From Bryobacterales bacterium (GTDB taxonomy: Bacteria; Acidobacteriota; Terriglobia; Bryobacterales; Bryobacteraceae): a DNA stretch of 40,436 nt. The notes below the pieces were generated by a model. That model saw nothing but the letters and a program-made list of their open reading frames with translations, made no database searches and was not told the origin of the DNA. The stretch spans positions 1 through 40,436 of the forward strand of contig JAEUQE010000056.1 of the NCBI GenBank assembly GCA_016789785.1, in the 5' to 3' direction. The translations under genes were made by a program, and so were the position numbers. This document shows positions 18,686-27,453 of this stretch, piece after piece. The stretch's first letter is position 1, and each line of letters begins with the position of its first letter.

Positions 18686-20173
18686 CTATCGCCAGGTGAC
18701 GAAGTTGCCCGCGCCATCGGATGTGATGGGAACGCCCGCCGCTTTCATCACGCGATGAAACGCGTCCACGGTCACTTGCGACGGTTTGAAGTTGCCGAAG
18801 CGATAACCTTCCGCAATGCGTAGCGGGCTCCAGCCCTGCTTGTTCTTGCGATTCCAGATCTCGACCTTCGCGCCCTTCCGCGCCAGAAACTCCACCGCCC
18901 CCGGCAGGTTCTTGTAAGCCGCGCCATGCATCGCGGTCTCGCCGTTGTTGTCCACCGCGTTGATGTCGACGCCGAGATCGAGCGCCACTTGCAGCGCTTC
19001 GATCACCTCTTCTTCCGTGCCCGCGTCTTCACCCGGCGATCGTGTTCCGAGACCCGCCGCGACAATGATCGCATTCGCGTTGTCCGCGTTCGGGATCTTG
19101 GGATCCGCGCCCAACTCCGCGAGCACGCGCATCAGTTCCGCATCGCCGGTTTTCGCCGCCAGTAGAAACGGAGTAGCGCCGAGCGTGTTCAGGCTGGTCA
19201 GCCCGAAGTTGATTTTGCGCGTCGTGCGGGCGTTCAGATTCGCCCCCTTCGCGGCGAGCTTGCGAACCATCTCGATACTGCTCATCGAGCCCGAACCAAG
19301 CGGAGGCGGATCATTGTCGCCGCCGCCGGGCTTGCGGGTATTCGTGATCGCATGCAGCGCGGTGTAGCCTGCTGCGGCGGCATTCGGATCGGCGCCCGCA
19401 TCGAGCAGCGCAGAGGCGACCTCGTAGTGCGCATTCGTCACCGCAAGCACGAGCGCACTGGTGCCGGCGCGAGGCCCCCGGCCCAGGGTCCCCTTGATAC
19501 CGGGACCGGGCACCGGCTGCACAGTTTCATTCGCGTCCACACCTGCCTTCAACAGCGCGCGCACGACACCGAGTTGCCCCTCGCGAACCGCGAACAGGAA
19601 TGCCGTGAAGCCCAGCGGTGTCCGTGCGCGGAAATCGGCGCCCGCCGCAATCAGCGTCTGAACCGCATCCACATGGCCATCGGCGGCGGCCCACATGATT
19701 GCGGTCTGGCTGAACTTCGGATCCTTGGCCGAAACATCGGCGCCCTTCGCAAGCAGAGCCTTCACCGCCGCCACGGAGCCTGCGCGCGATGCCGTCATCA
19801 GCGCGGTTTCACCGCCGGGCAGTACGGTGTTGGGATCCGAGCCCGCATCGAGCAGCAGACTCACCATGGCGCCATTGCCATTGGTGCATGCCAGCGACAG
19901 CGGCGTCATTCCGTAGCGATTCACAGCCTTCACGTTCGCACGGCCGCGGATCAGCATCTTCGCGGTGTCGAGGTCGTCTTCGTACGCGGCCCAATGCAAT
20001 GCCGTGGTGCCATCGGGCTGCGTCGCGTTGACGTCCGCTCCGTTGGTCAGCATCGCTTGAAGAGCATGGCGGTCCCGCTGCTGCGCCGCGTCGGCGATGC
20101 TTCGCGCCGCTTCGGCGGCATCGAGCGCGCCGGCCATCAGGACACCGGAGAGAAACAGTCGCACGCGTTTCAT
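18686..20173 (-). CDS. Exported ankyrin-repeat protein
   Basis: 495 residues with a signal peptide (MKRVRLFLSGVLMAGALDAA). Some ten ankyrin repeats follow, recognisable by TTALHWAAYEDDLDTAKMLI, MTPLSLACTNGNGAMVSLLL, ETALMTASRAGSVAAVKALL, TAIMWAAADGHVDAVQTLIA, ATPFLLAAKTGDAELMRVLA and ETAMHGAAYKNLPGAVEFLA. Two longer loops (around PGPGIKGTLGRGPRAG and KPGGGDNDPPPLGS) interrupt the regular array. Ankyrin arrays are protein-binding scaffolds; the partner is unknown. It is the third gene of an operon with DUF1592 and DUF1552 proteins: the ATG lies 12 bases after the DUF1552 stop, with GAGG as ribosome binding site. Ankyrin proteins recur next to these families in Solibacter-like genomes, suggesting a periplasmic partner of that system (inference). 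Confidence 0.9.
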   Translation of the reverse strand: MKRVRLFLSGVLMAGALDAAEAARSIADAAQQRDRHALQAMLTNGADVNATQPDGTTALHWAAYEDDLDTAKMLIRGRANVKAVNRYGMTPLSLACTNGNGAMVSLLLDAGSDPNTVLPGGETALMTASRAGSVAAVKALLAKGADVSAKDPKFSQTAIMWAAADGHVDAVQTLIAAGADFRARTPLGFTAFLFAVREGQLGVVRALLKAGVDANETVQPVPGPGIKGTLGRGPRAGTSALVLAVTNAHYEVASALLDAGADPNAAAAGYTALHAITNTRKPGGGDNDPPPLGSGSMSSIEMVRKLAAKGANLNARTTRKINFGLTSLNTLGATPFLLAAKTGDAELMRVLAELGADPKIPNADNANAIIVAAGLGTRSPGEDAGTEEEVIEALQVALDLGVDINAVDNNGETAMHGAAYKNLPGAVEFLARKGAKVEIWNRKNKQGWSPLRIAEGYRFGNFKPSQVTVDAFHRVMKAAGVPITSDGAGNFVTWR

Positions 20174-20185
20174 GGCAAGCCTCGC

Positions 20186-21526
20186 CTATACCGCCAGCGG
20201 TTCCATCAACTCGGGGATCTTGCCGTTGCTGTCCGCAAAGGCGTCCAGCTTCACTCCCGCGCGGTCGAGCAGCGTGAGATGCAGATTCGCCAGCGGCGTG
20301 GGCTTCTCGTACTTGATGTGCCGTCCCCCGGCGCGCTTCCCCGCAAGGCCACCCACGGCGAGCACCGGCAGATTGACGTGATCGTGCACATCGGGGTTGC
20401 CCATGCCGCTGCCATACAAGTAGACCGAATGGTCCAGCAGCGAGCCGTCGCCATCTCGCGTCGCCTTCAACTTCTCCAGCAAGTAGGCGAACAGCGACAC
20501 ATGGAATGCGTTGATCTTCGCGACCTTCGCCATCTTCTCCGGATTGCCGCCGTGATGCGTCAGCGGATGATGCCCCTCGGGCACTCCGATTTCCGGATAG
20601 GTACGATTGCTGGTCTCCCGCGCAAGCTGGAACGAGATCACGCGCGTCACATCGCCCTGCAGCGCGAGCACCTGCAGATCGAGCATCAACCGTGCATGGT
20701 CGGCATACGCGGCGGGCACGCCGACGGGACGGTCGAGATCCGGCAGCTTCGAATCCGCTGTCGCGGCTTCGGCTTTCTGAATGCGCCGCTCCACTTCGCG
20801 AACGCTATCGAGATACTCGTTCACCTTCGTGCGATCGCCCGGACCAAGGTTGCGCTGCAAGCGCGAAATATCCTGCTTCACCCAATCGAGCAGGCTTGCA
20901 TGTTGACGAAGCTCGGCCAGCCGTTCGGACGTGTTGCCGCCATCGCCGAAGAGCCGTTCAAATACAATGCGCGGATGCGCCTCGGCCTGCAGGGGTGAAG
21001 TGGGCGAGGACCACGAGAGATTGTTCTGATACACGCAGGCGAAGCCGTTGTCGCACTGGCCTACGGTGTGCAGCAGATCCATCGACAGTTCCAGCGAAGG
21101 CAGCCGCGTCTCCTGGCCGATCTGCTTGGCCGCGACTTGATCCACCGTGGTGCCTAGGAAGTAGTCACTGCTTTCCGTCCACTTTGCTTTCGCGCAACTG
21201 AGGAACGACGCGTTCGATGTGGCATGCGTGCCGGGATACGCATTGCGCAATTCCATGTTGGTGAACACGGTGACGTAGTCCGCGACCTTCTCAAGCGACT
21301 GCAGCGATGGCGACAGTTGCTTCAAGTCCGTACCGGGCGGAGTCCACTGCGAGATCGTCGCGCCCATCGGCATGTAGACATAGCCAATGCGGCGTACGGG
21401 TTTCGCGGGCGTCGCGGCAAGTGCCGTCATGGCCGGGACCATGGCATCCAGCAGCGGCAACGCAACGGTAGCGCCGAGCCCGCGGAGAAACGTGCGGCGG
21501 GGAAGAGCCTTACGCGTGACGATCAT
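20186..21526 (-). CDS. DUF1552 domain protein, Tat-exported
   Basis: 446 residues. PRRTFLRGLGATVALPLLDA (residues 9-28) is a twin-arginine signal. The rest matches DUF1552: RIGYVYMPMGATISQWTPPG, ATSNASFLSCAKA, GTTVDQVAAKQIG, RVISFQLARETSNRTYPEIG, HHPLTHHGGNPEKM and LLDHSVYLYGSGMGNPDVHD. This is a sulfatase/phosphatase-like fold family found almost always beside DUF1592 proteins; its reaction is not known. The start overlaps the stop of the DUF1592 gene by four bases (ATGA) and is preceded by a good ribosome binding site (GAGGAG, 6 bases upstream), so the two are translationally coupled. The pair parallels PSD1-DUF1501 at 2900-6689. Confidence 0.93.
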   Translation of the reverse strand: MIVTRKALPRRTFLRGLGATVALPLLDAMVPAMTALAATPAKPVRRIGYVYMPMGATISQWTPPGTDLKQLSPSLQSLEKVADYVTVFTNMELRNAYPGTHATSNASFLSCAKAKWTESSDYFLGTTVDQVAAKQIGQETRLPSLELSMDLLHTVGQCDNGFACVYQNNLSWSSPTSPLQAEAHPRIVFERLFGDGGNTSERLAELRQHASLLDWVKQDISRLQRNLGPGDRTKVNEYLDSVREVERRIQKAEAATADSKLPDLDRPVGVPAAYADHARLMLDLQVLALQGDVTRVISFQLARETSNRTYPEIGVPEGHHPLTHHGGNPEKMAKVAKINAFHVSLFAYLLEKLKATRDGDGSLLDHSVYLYGSGMGNPDVHDHVNLPVLAVGGLAGKRAGGRHIKYEKPTPLANLHLTLLDRAGVKLDAFADSNGKIPELMEPLAV

Positions 21527-23862
21527 TGCGATCTCCTCATCTGAAACGGTGTGCTGTTGACGATTCCAACGATGAACGACGAGAAACGATTGCCGCTGGG
21601 CCGCGCCTGTGCCACCACCTTGCGAACGGCGGGTGCATCATAGTGCTCCACGCCCCGGCCCAACGCATAGGTGAGCAACTTCTCGGTGAACGTGCCGAGG
21701 AACATCTCGGGCCGAGCGAGAATCGCGTTCTCCACGGCGGCGACCCCTTCGAACGTGCTGCCATCCGGAAAGCCGCCCGAGGCATCCACCGGGGTGTTGC
21801 CCTCCATGGTGCGCCACCGGCCTACGGCATCGTAGTTCTCAAGAGTGAACCCCACGGGATCCATCAATTGATGACAGCCTGCGCAGACGGGATTGGCGCG
21901 ATGCTGTGCCAGCCGTTCGCGCACCGGCATTGGCTTCAGACCACTGGTGTTCTCTTTCAACGCAGGCACGTTGGCCGGCGGTGGCGGCGCGGGCACGCCG
22001 AGGATGTTCGACAGGATCCAGTTGCCGCGAATCACCGGCGATGTGCGCGTGGCATACGATGTCACCGTAAGAATACTTCCATGGCGCAGCAGTCCGCCGC
22101 GCACGCTAGCGGCAGGGAGATCGATCCGGCGGAACCGGCTGCCATAGATGTTGGCAATGCCATAGTGCTTCGCGAGACGTTCGTTCACGTACGTGTAGTT
22201 CGCCCGCAGCAGGCTGGTCACCGGGCGGTCTTCCCGCATCACGCTCTCGAAGAACAACTCGGTCTCCTGACGGAAAGCTTGCCGCAGGTTGTCATCGAAG
22301 TCGGGAAACAGGCGCATGTCCGGGCTGATGGTTGCGAGATTGCGCAGATGCAGCCATTGCGCCGCGAAATTGTGGATCAGCGAACGCGAGCGCGGATCGG
22401 CGAGCATGCGGCGCGCTTGCGCTTCCAGCACTCCCGGCTTTCGTAGCGATCCGTTCGCCGCGGCATCCAGCAACTCATCATCCGGAATGCTGCTCCAGAG
22501 AAAGAACGACAACCGGCTTGCGAGTTCGAGATCGCTCAGCTTGTATGCGGTGCCTGGCGCGACGCCGCTCGGGTCTTGCTCCACGCGGAACAAAAACTCG
22601 GGACTCACGAGGATCGCGCGCAGCCCCATCTCGATGCCCGTGTCGAAGCTGCCTGTCTTGCGAGCATCGCGATAGAACTGGAGCGGCGCACGCAGATCGG
22701 CTTCGGTCACGGGACGGCGGTAGGCACGCCGCATGGTTGCGAGCAGGATGCGTTTCGCACAGGACTCCTCGTCCGCGGCGCTTGACGGAGTACACGTGAA
22801 GATCCGCTTCCGGCTGGGAGTGTCGCCAGGGCCCTTTGCCTCATACGGCCCGTTGACGGTGAGCGTGAACACCGCGGGTGTGATGCGCGGATGGCGATCC
22901 ATGTTGAAATGCGCCGCGTAGGGCTGGCGTTCGGTTTCGAGCAGCGTGGACGCTCGTTTCGGGAACGCCGCCGCCACCGTGTGCGGGCCTGCCTTTAGGG
23001 GCAAGCGCAACTTGAGATGCTGATCCACTTGCGAGTGATCCGGCTTGCCGGGAGGGCGCACCGTGAACAATCCAACGCGCGCGCCATCAACCATCACTTC
23101 CACTTCATGCGGTTCGCGCAGACCCTCGACATGCTCATTGCGATCCCGCTGCAGGCGCACTTGAATCTCGTATTCGGCATCAGCGGGGAACGTGTACCGC
23201 ACTGCGAGCCCGCCTCGCGTGCCCAACGGCAGCGAGGCGAGGTGCTCCTCTTGCGTGAGATCCGGCGGAAGCTGAAACGTGTCGCCACCGGGCGATCGCC
23301 CTGTCACACCCACCGCGAGACGCGTGATCTTTTTGGCCGCATTGAGATAGCGTTCGAGCAGGGTCGGCGACAGATCCGCGACGGTCACGTTGTCGAACCC
23401 GTGGCTTGCATCGTCGGAGGGGAGCAGCGCCGCCACATCGACATCCAGCGCCAGCAAGTCCCGAATCGCATTCTGGTATTCGGTGCGATTCAACCGGCGG
23501 AACGTATCGGTACGGCCGGGGTTCGGGTGCGCGGAGGCAGCATGGTCCAACGATGCTTCGAGTTGCGTGACCACGCCGGCGTACGTCGCCTCATCGGGGC
23601 GGGGAAGGCCGATGGGAGGCATGGAGCGCGCACGCAGCCGGCGCACTACCTTCTCCCACGTTTGCGCGTCCTTGCCTGCTTGCGCGGCGGCGGCGGGATC
23701 GAGCACGAGGTTCGCCGCTTTGACTTTGGCATTGTGGCAGCCGCTGCAATAACGCTGGATGGTGGCCGGAGCGGAGGCGGGTTGCTGAGCGTGCACACTG
23801 ATTCCAAGGCCGACGATCAGCAGCGTGATTCGACGTGGAAGGGTCGCCCAGTAGCTCCTCAT
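21523..23862 (-). CDS. DUF1592 multidomain cytochrome c protein (DUF1587-DUF1592-DUF1588-DUF1585)
   Basis: 779 residues from the ATG at 23862; the open frame runs 32 codons further up but then lacks a signal peptide. The signal (RRITLLIVGLGISVHAQQ) precedes a cytochrome c-like site CSGCH (Cys39-His43). Then come DUF1587 (TFRRLNRTEYQNAIRDLLAL), a beta-sandwich carbohydrate-binding-like middle (YTFPADAEYEIQVRLQRDRN), DUF1595/DUF1592 (ELASRLSFFLWSSIPDDELL, FAAQWLHLRNLATISPDMRL), DUF1588 with NPVCAGCHQLMDPVGFTLEN and a C-terminal DUF1585 (VEHYDAPAVRKVVAQ). The second CxxCH (CAGCH) suggests two hemes. Function is unestablished; a surface or periplasmic role in polymer use is assumed. First gene of the operon with DUF1552 and ankyrin proteins. 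Confidence 0.93.
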   Translation of the reverse strand: MRSYWATLPRRITLLIVGLGISVHAQQPASAPATIQRYCSGCHNAKVKAANLVLDPAAAAQAGKDAQTWEKVVRRLRARSMPPIGLPRPDEATYAGVVTQLEASLDHAASAHPNPGRTDTFRRLNRTEYQNAIRDLLALDVDVAALLPSDDASHGFDNVTVADLSPTLLERYLNAAKKITRLAVGVTGRSPGGDTFQLPPDLTQEEHLASLPLGTRGGLAVRYTFPADAEYEIQVRLQRDRNEHVEGLREPHEVEVMVDGARVGLFTVRPPGKPDHSQVDQHLKLRLPLKAGPHTVAAAFPKRASTLLETERQPYAAHFNMDRHPRITPAVFTLTVNGPYEAKGPGDTPSRKRIFTCTPSSAADEESCAKRILLATMRRAYRRPVTEADLRAPLQFYRDARKTGSFDTGIEMGLRAILVSPEFLFRVEQDPSGVAPGTAYKLSDLELASRLSFFLWSSIPDDELLDAAANGSLRKPGVLEAQARRMLADPRSRSLIHNFAAQWLHLRNLATISPDMRLFPDFDDNLRQAFRQETELFFESVMREDRPVTSLLRANYTYVNERLAKHYGIANIYGSRFRRIDLPAASVRGGLLRHGSILTVTSYATRTSPVIRGNWILSNILGVPAPPPPANVPALKENTSGLKPMPVRERLAQHRANPVCAGCHQLMDPVGFTLENYDAVGRWRTMEGNTPVDASGGFPDGSTFEGVAAVENAILARPEMFLGTFTEKLLTYALGRGVEHYDAPAVRKVVAQARPSGNRFSSFIVGIVNSTPFQMRRSQ

Positions 23863-23893
23863 GGTTTTCCGCTGGTTACGCTCAGTATATCGT
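23863..23893 (-). promoter_or_regulatory. Promoter -10 (TATACT) for the DUF1592 operon
   Basis: TATACT on the minus strand (23884-23889) lies within ACGATATACTG (23883-23893), the element also found before the PSD1 gene and ilvD. The distance to the ATG is 21 bases, so a short leader with a weak GCGGA ribosome binding site is expected. Confidence 0.5.
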
Positions 23894-23902
23894 GCCCGGT
23901 GA

Positions 23903-25099
23903 TCAGCCAATGAGCGCGGGATCGAGATCCACGCCGAGGCCCGGCTTTTGGGGCACATCGATCATGCCATCGGGTCCCGGTTTTGGAGGATTTTGGAAGA
24001 TGGCGAAGCGATGTTCGAAGGATCCGATGGGCGGATCGTGCAGTAACTCCCAGTAGGGCGCATGCGGCCACGACGCAACCAAGTGAAGCGTCGCGATGGT
24101 GCCGATGCTTCCGCCTCCATGATGCGGCACGATGCGCTTGCCAAACGCTTCGGCAAGTACGCCAACCTTGCGCAGCCCGGTGATGCCCTCCATCACCAGC
24201 GGTTCCGGTTGCAGAAAATCGTACACGTCCTCGGTGCACATTTGGCGGAACTCATGCAGACCTCGATTGTTCTCACCGCCCGCCAGCGGCATGCGCAATT
24301 CGCGATTGAGTTCGGCGAGCTTGCGGAACTCATAGCGTGGAAGCGGCTCTTCGAGCCAGTAGACATCCATGCGTTCGAGTTCCTTGGCCGTGGCCGACGC
24401 GCGTGCGTAGTCCCACAAAACACCAGGCTGCCAGTTACCGGAGGACTGCGCCTGATTCGCATCCACCATGATGGTCATACGGCCGCCGGTGGCGTCTTTT
24501 ACTCGCTCCACCGTGCGCAGGTCTTCCTTCATCGACTCATGGTGCAGACGAAGCTTGATGGCCTTCCATCCCTCGTCAGCGAGTTGCTTTGCGAGTGCCG
24601 CGCGTTCTTCAGGCGTACCGAGCTTGATCATGCTCGCGTAGGGAATCACGCGATCCTTGCCACCGCCCCAAAGTTTGTAGAGAGGCTGTCCGCATGCCTT
24701 GCCGATGAGATCCCAGAGCGCGATATCGACGTTGGCGCCGCCCCGGTAGGACACGCCCGCCGCGTAGTAGCGAAGGCGCGCCGCATGCTCTTCGATGTCG
24801 AAGGGATCTTTGCCTACCAGTTGCGCCTTCACCGCGTTGAGGAGTGATTCGTCAATGCCGGGGCCGATGCCGGTGATCCCTTGATCCGTGCGGATCTCAA
24901 GCACGGAGCCGCCACCAACGGTGTAGCGCGTGGAAGTGCCAGGGTTCCAGGCGGGCTCAATGGATCCCGCTTCGCGGATGGTGCGGAGTTGGATCACCCG
25001 GATGCCAGCGATCTTGTGACGCCCCGTGGTGCGCTGCGCGAGCGAGCGGTAGGGCAAAGCGGCTCCCGCGAATCCAGTGAGGAAGTGGCGGCGGTTCAT
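23903..25099 (-). CDS. Mandelate racemase/muconate lactonizing enzyme family protein (enolase superfamily), Tat-type
   Basis: 398 residues. MNRRHFLTGFAGAALPYRSL is a twin-arginine signal. The capping domain is followed by the barrel: GWKAIKLRLHHES holds the catalytic K-x-R/K type motif, and the metal ligands lie in IMVDANQA (Asp), YWLEEPLPRYEF (Glu) and PLAGGENNRG (Glu). VPHHGGGSIGTIATL carries the His that acts as second base in mandelate racemase-type enzymes, and FLQPEPLVMEGITGLRKV the preceding strand. Such enzymes abstract the alpha-proton of a carboxylate, typically racemising or dehydrating sugar acids. The substrate is unknown, but export fits the carbohydrate theme. It stops 41 bases before the DUF1592 start, whose -10 lies in that gap. 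Confidence 0.9.
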   Translation of the reverse strand: MNRRHFLTGFAGAALPYRSLAQRTTGRHKIAGIRVIQLRTIREAGSIEPAWNPGTSTRYTVGGGSVLEIRTDQGITGIGPGIDESLLNAVKAQLVGKDPFDIEEHAARLRYYAAGVSYRGGANVDIALWDLIGKACGQPLYKLWGGGKDRVIPYASMIKLGTPEERAALAKQLADEGWKAIKLRLHHESMKEDLRTVERVKDATGGRMTIMVDANQAQSSGNWQPGVLWDYARASATAKELERMDVYWLEEPLPRYEFRKLAELNRELRMPLAGGENNRGLHEFRQMCTEDVYDFLQPEPLVMEGITGLRKVGVLAEAFGKRIVPHHGGGSIGTIATLHLVASWPHAPYWELLHDPPIGSFEHRFAIFQNPPKPGPDGMIDVPQKPGLGVDLDPALIG

Positions 25100-25107
25100 C
25101 AGGTGTC

Positions 25108-25135
25108 AGTTTACTGGATTGCGGAACTTAATCAA
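25108..25135 (-). promoter_or_regulatory. Promoter (TTGATT-16-TAAACT) of the enolase-superfamily gene, leaderless type
   Basis: On the minus strand TTGATT (25130-25135), a 16-base spacer and TAAACT (25108-25113) form a plausible sigma-70 promoter. Only 8 bases separate the -10 from the ATG at 25099, and no ribosome binding site is present. Confidence 0.5.
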
Positions 25136-25401
25136 GACGGGCTGCGCCGAATGTCACGGCAACGCAGACGGTCCTGATGTGCCCGCGCACTGGGCGCTTC
25201 TCCAACCTGACAAGGGAGTCCCCTCGGCTTTGCCGGGTTGGTAGTAGCCGCTTGGCGTCGCGGAAAGTCCGTGGGGACCAAGCGTGAGCCGCCATGCTTC
25301 ATAACTGCGATTCGCCCGGAATCAGAGGCAATGTGCCGGCCCGGGGCGGTGAGTCCCATCGTAAGAACCGGAGCACGAAGCGCCTGCAAGCCGCTTGAGC
25401 A
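25136..25401. other. Spacer between the SDR stop and the enolase-superfamily promoter
   Basis: No family-like reading frame was seen. The segment contains an imperfect palindrome TCGGC-TTT-GCCGG (25225-25237), related to the elements at 18053-18685, so it may be a further REP-like locus. Confidence 0.4.
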
Positions 25402-26151
25402 TTACCGTCCTCCGGCAACATTGAGAATCGTGCCCGTGATGTATGATGCCTCTGCCGACAAAAGCCAAAGCACTGCCGCGGCGACTTCGTCGGGCATGCC
25501 GCCGCGCTGCATCGGGACTTGCGACTTCACCCGATCCACGCGGTCCGGTTCGCCGCCCTTGGCATGCATCGCGGTATAGATGAATCCTGGGCGCACGCAG
25601 TTGACACGAATGCCTTCGAGCGCGACTTCGCGTGCAAGCCCGATCGTCATGGTTTCCACGGCGGCCTTGCTTGCGGCGTAGTCGACATACTCGCCCGGTG
25701 ATCCCGTGGTTGCGGCTACGGAAGAGATGTTGACGATGGCGCCGCCCCTGCCGCCATTGCGAGTCGACATGCGCCGCACGGCCTGCTTTGCGCAAAGAAA
25801 GCTTCCCAGGAAGTTGGTGGCGAAGATCCGTTGCACGCGATCGGCATCGATCCCCGACATAGGCATCTGCTTCTCGAGGACAGCGGCGTTGTTGACCAGT
25901 GCGGTTACTTCGCCGAGAGAACTCGCTGTCTCATCGAAGAGCCGTTCGACATCGCCTTCCTGGCGTACATCCGCCTGGACGGCGACGGCGTGACTACCCC
26001 GGTCGCGGATGGAAGTGGCGATGGACTCGGCCGCGCGACGGTTGGTGAAGTAGTGCACGCAAACGCGATATCCGTGGCTCGCGCCCATGGTTGCGATTGC
26101 CGAGCCAATGCCGCCGCTCGCCCCTGTGACGATCAGAACCTGCTCGGGCAT
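25402..26151 (-). CDS. Short-chain dehydrogenase/reductase (SDR), FabG-like
   Basis: 249 residues, the normal size for a classical SDR. The Rossmann cofactor motif TGASGGIG lies at residues 9-16, VQADVRQEGDV gives the Asp of the adenine pocket, and LVNNAAVLE is the NNA motif. The catalytic Ser lies in IVNISSVAATTG and the Tyr-Lys pair in YVDYAASKAAVETMT. The C-terminus ITGTILNVAGGR closes the fold. An HYFTNRRAAE segment after the second strand, with Arg residues, suggests NADP(H). The enzyme oxidises or reduces an alcohol/ketone; glucose dehydrogenase-like or 3-oxoacyl reductase-like activities are possible, and the substrate cannot be decided. It is divergent from the class D beta-lactamase gene, with 78 bases between starts. 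Confidence 0.93.
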   Translation of the reverse strand: MPEQVLIVTGASGGIGSAIATMGASHGYRVCVHYFTNRRAAESIATSIRDRGSHAVAVQADVRQEGDVERLFDETASSLGEVTALVNNAAVLEKQMPMSGIDADRVQRIFATNFLGSFLCAKQAVRRMSTRNGGRGGAIVNISSVAATTGSPGEYVDYAASKAAVETMTIGLAREVALEGIRVNCVRPGFIYTAMHAKGGEPDRVDRVKSQVPMQRGGMPDEVAAAVLWLLSAEASYITGTILNVAGGR

Positions 26152-26165
26152 GAGATTGCATTATC
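26152..26165 (-). promoter_or_regulatory. Putative -10 (GATAAT) for a leaderless SDR mRNA
   Basis: GATAAT on the minus strand (26160-26165) matches TATAAT at five of six positions and lies 8 bases from the ATG at 26151. No Shine-Dalgarno sequence is present. Confidence 0.45.
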
Positions 26166-26215
26166 CTCGGAACTGCGCGTTGAAGTCCATGCGGGCAAGT
26201 CGAAACGGGCACGGC

Positions 26216-26229
26216 TATCCTGAAAAGAC
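26216..26229 (+). promoter_or_regulatory. Putative -10 (TATCCT) for a leaderless beta-lactamase mRNA
   Basis: TATCCT (26216-26221) lies 8 bases before the ATG at 26230. It faces the SDR -10 element about 50 bases away, so the two genes appear to have back-to-back promoters. Confidence 0.4.
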
Positions 26230-26964
26230 ATGCCCTGGTTCCTGCTCCTTTTTGCGGCTCCGGCTGCCTTTGCGATCGACTACACCTTGGTGCTCGACCG
26301 GGACGGAAGCGTTACGCGAACGAACGCGGCTCGCGCTGCTCAGCGCTTCTCACCTTGCTCGACATTCAAGATCCCGAATGCGCTGATCGCTCTGGATCTC
26401 GGCAACGCGCCCGATGCGGACTACACGATGAAGTACGATGCCGCCCGCGATCCGCGAACTACGTTCTGGCTGGAAGAGTGGGGCGGGGATCACGACTTGC
26501 GATCGGCCATGCGGTTTTCCGTGGTGTGGTACTTCAAGGAACTTGCCCGCCGTGCCGGGGCGGAGCGAATGAGCGAGTATCTTCGCAGGTTCGACTACGG
26601 CAATCAGGATATCTCCGGAGGAATTGACCGCTTCTGGCTTTCGAGCACGCTACGCATCTCGCCCGAGGAGCAGGTCGCGTTCCTGCGCAAGTTTCAGAAA
26701 GGGCGGCTTGGCGTATCTTCCAAAGCGGCTGTGGTCTTGAAGGACATTCTGATTCTCGAGCGAGGCGATGGGTATGTATGGAGCGGCAAGACCGGCGCTT
26801 GCGGCGACACGGCCTGGCATGTGGGCTACGTGGAACGAAACGGAAAGCCGGTGTTCTACGCGTTGAACCTGGGAGGCGCCCCGTTCAACGATCTGGTGCG
26901 TGAGCGCAACCGGCTGGTGCGCGAACTGTTGGTGGACGCCGGGCTGCTTCCTCGGACGCCGTGA
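26230..26964 (+). CDS. Class D (OXA-type) beta-lactamase homologue
   Basis: 244 residues. A signal peptide (MPWFLLLFAAPAAFA) is followed by all class D active-site motifs. STFK has the nucleophile Ser44 and Lys47, which is carboxylated in this class. SVV in FSVVWYFKELARR is the S-x-V motif, YGN occurs in FDYGNQDISGG, the Trp segment is RFWLSSTLRISPEEQVAF, and KTG lies in SGKTGACGD, followed by WHVGYVERNGKPVFYALNL. The enzyme would hydrolyse beta-lactams in the periplasm; a BlaR-type sensor is unlikely because no membrane anchor or transducer domain is present. The stretch before STFK is about 20 residues shorter than in typical OXA enzymes, so the first beta strands are reduced. It is probably an intrinsic chromosomal gene, with no mobile element nearby. 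Confidence 0.88.
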   Translation: MPWFLLLFAAPAAFAIDYTLVLDRDGSVTRTNAARAAQRFSPCSTFKIPNALIALDLGNAPDADYTMKYDAARDPRTTFWLEEWGGDHDLRSAMRFSVVWYFKELARRAGAERMSEYLRRFDYGNQDISGGIDRFWLSSTLRISPEEQVAFLRKFQKGRLGVSSKAAVVLKDILILERGDGYVWSGKTGACGDTAWHVGYVERNGKPVFYALNLGGAPFNDLVRERNRLVRELLVDAGLLPRTP

Positions 26965-26982
26965 TGCGAAGGAGGCCGCGCG

Positions 26983-27453
26983 TCAGGAATCAGGACGGTT
27001 GCGGCCCGGAACGAGCCGCTCCACCAGACTCGCATCCGCGCCCCGCACGGCCCGCCACGCAACGCCGCCGTCCAACGTCGCAAGGCGCCCGCCGTTGCAG
27101 AATGCAAGACCAGCGAGATAGGCGTCGGCAGTCTGCCGTGCACCGGTCAATACGGCGAGATCGAATCTTTCGGAATCGCTCAGGCTGATCGAGTCGGGCC
27201 AGAAGCGATGGATCCCCGAAAAGCTGGATTTGAACAGCGCCAGCGACTCGGCTACCTGGCCGGGCGACAAACGCAGATTCGGATAGCTGACATGCGAGAC
27301 GACGCGAATCAGCCCGTTTTCCGTTAGCGGGCAGGTGGCCCAGCCCTCGACGGCCGCCACGGTCCGGAACCACTTTGATACCGCGTCATGGTGGACATGT
27401 GCCGAATCGAGCAAACTGACCAGTAGATTGACATCGAGCAACCGGACGGTCAT
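26983..27453 (-). CDS. VapC-like PIN-domain toxin
   Basis: 156 residues. The PIN fold is shown by RLLDVNLLVSLLD at the N-terminus with the first catalytic Asp, CPLTENGLIRVVSH with the conserved Glu, and the last acidic cluster in TADAYLAGLAFCNGG followed by LATLDGGV. These residues bind Mg/Mn and cut RNA (often tRNA or rRNA). The start ATG overlaps the stop of the antitoxin gene by four bases (27450-27453). Gene order antitoxin then toxin is the usual VapBC layout. The C-terminal extension ending in VERLVPGRNRPDS is ordinary. It is intact, so the locus may be functional, unlike the two toxin remnants near the end of the window. Confidence 0.88.
   Translation of the reverse strand: MTVRLLDVNLLVSLLDSAHVHHDAVSKWFRTVAAVEGWATCPLTENGLIRVVSHVSYPNLRLSPGQVAESLALFKSSFSGIHRFWPDSISLSDSERFDLAVLTGARQTADAYLAGLAFCNGGRLATLDGGVAWRAVRGADASLVERLVPGRNRPDS

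Noticed and set aside
19352..20998. 548-codon plus-strand frame
   Set aside because: Antisense to the ankyrin and DUF1552 genes; composition is that of a shadow frame.
23863..23958. 32-residue extension of the DUF1592 protein
   Set aside because: It would overlap the enolase-superfamily gene and hide the signal peptide, and the TATACT promoter lies inside it.
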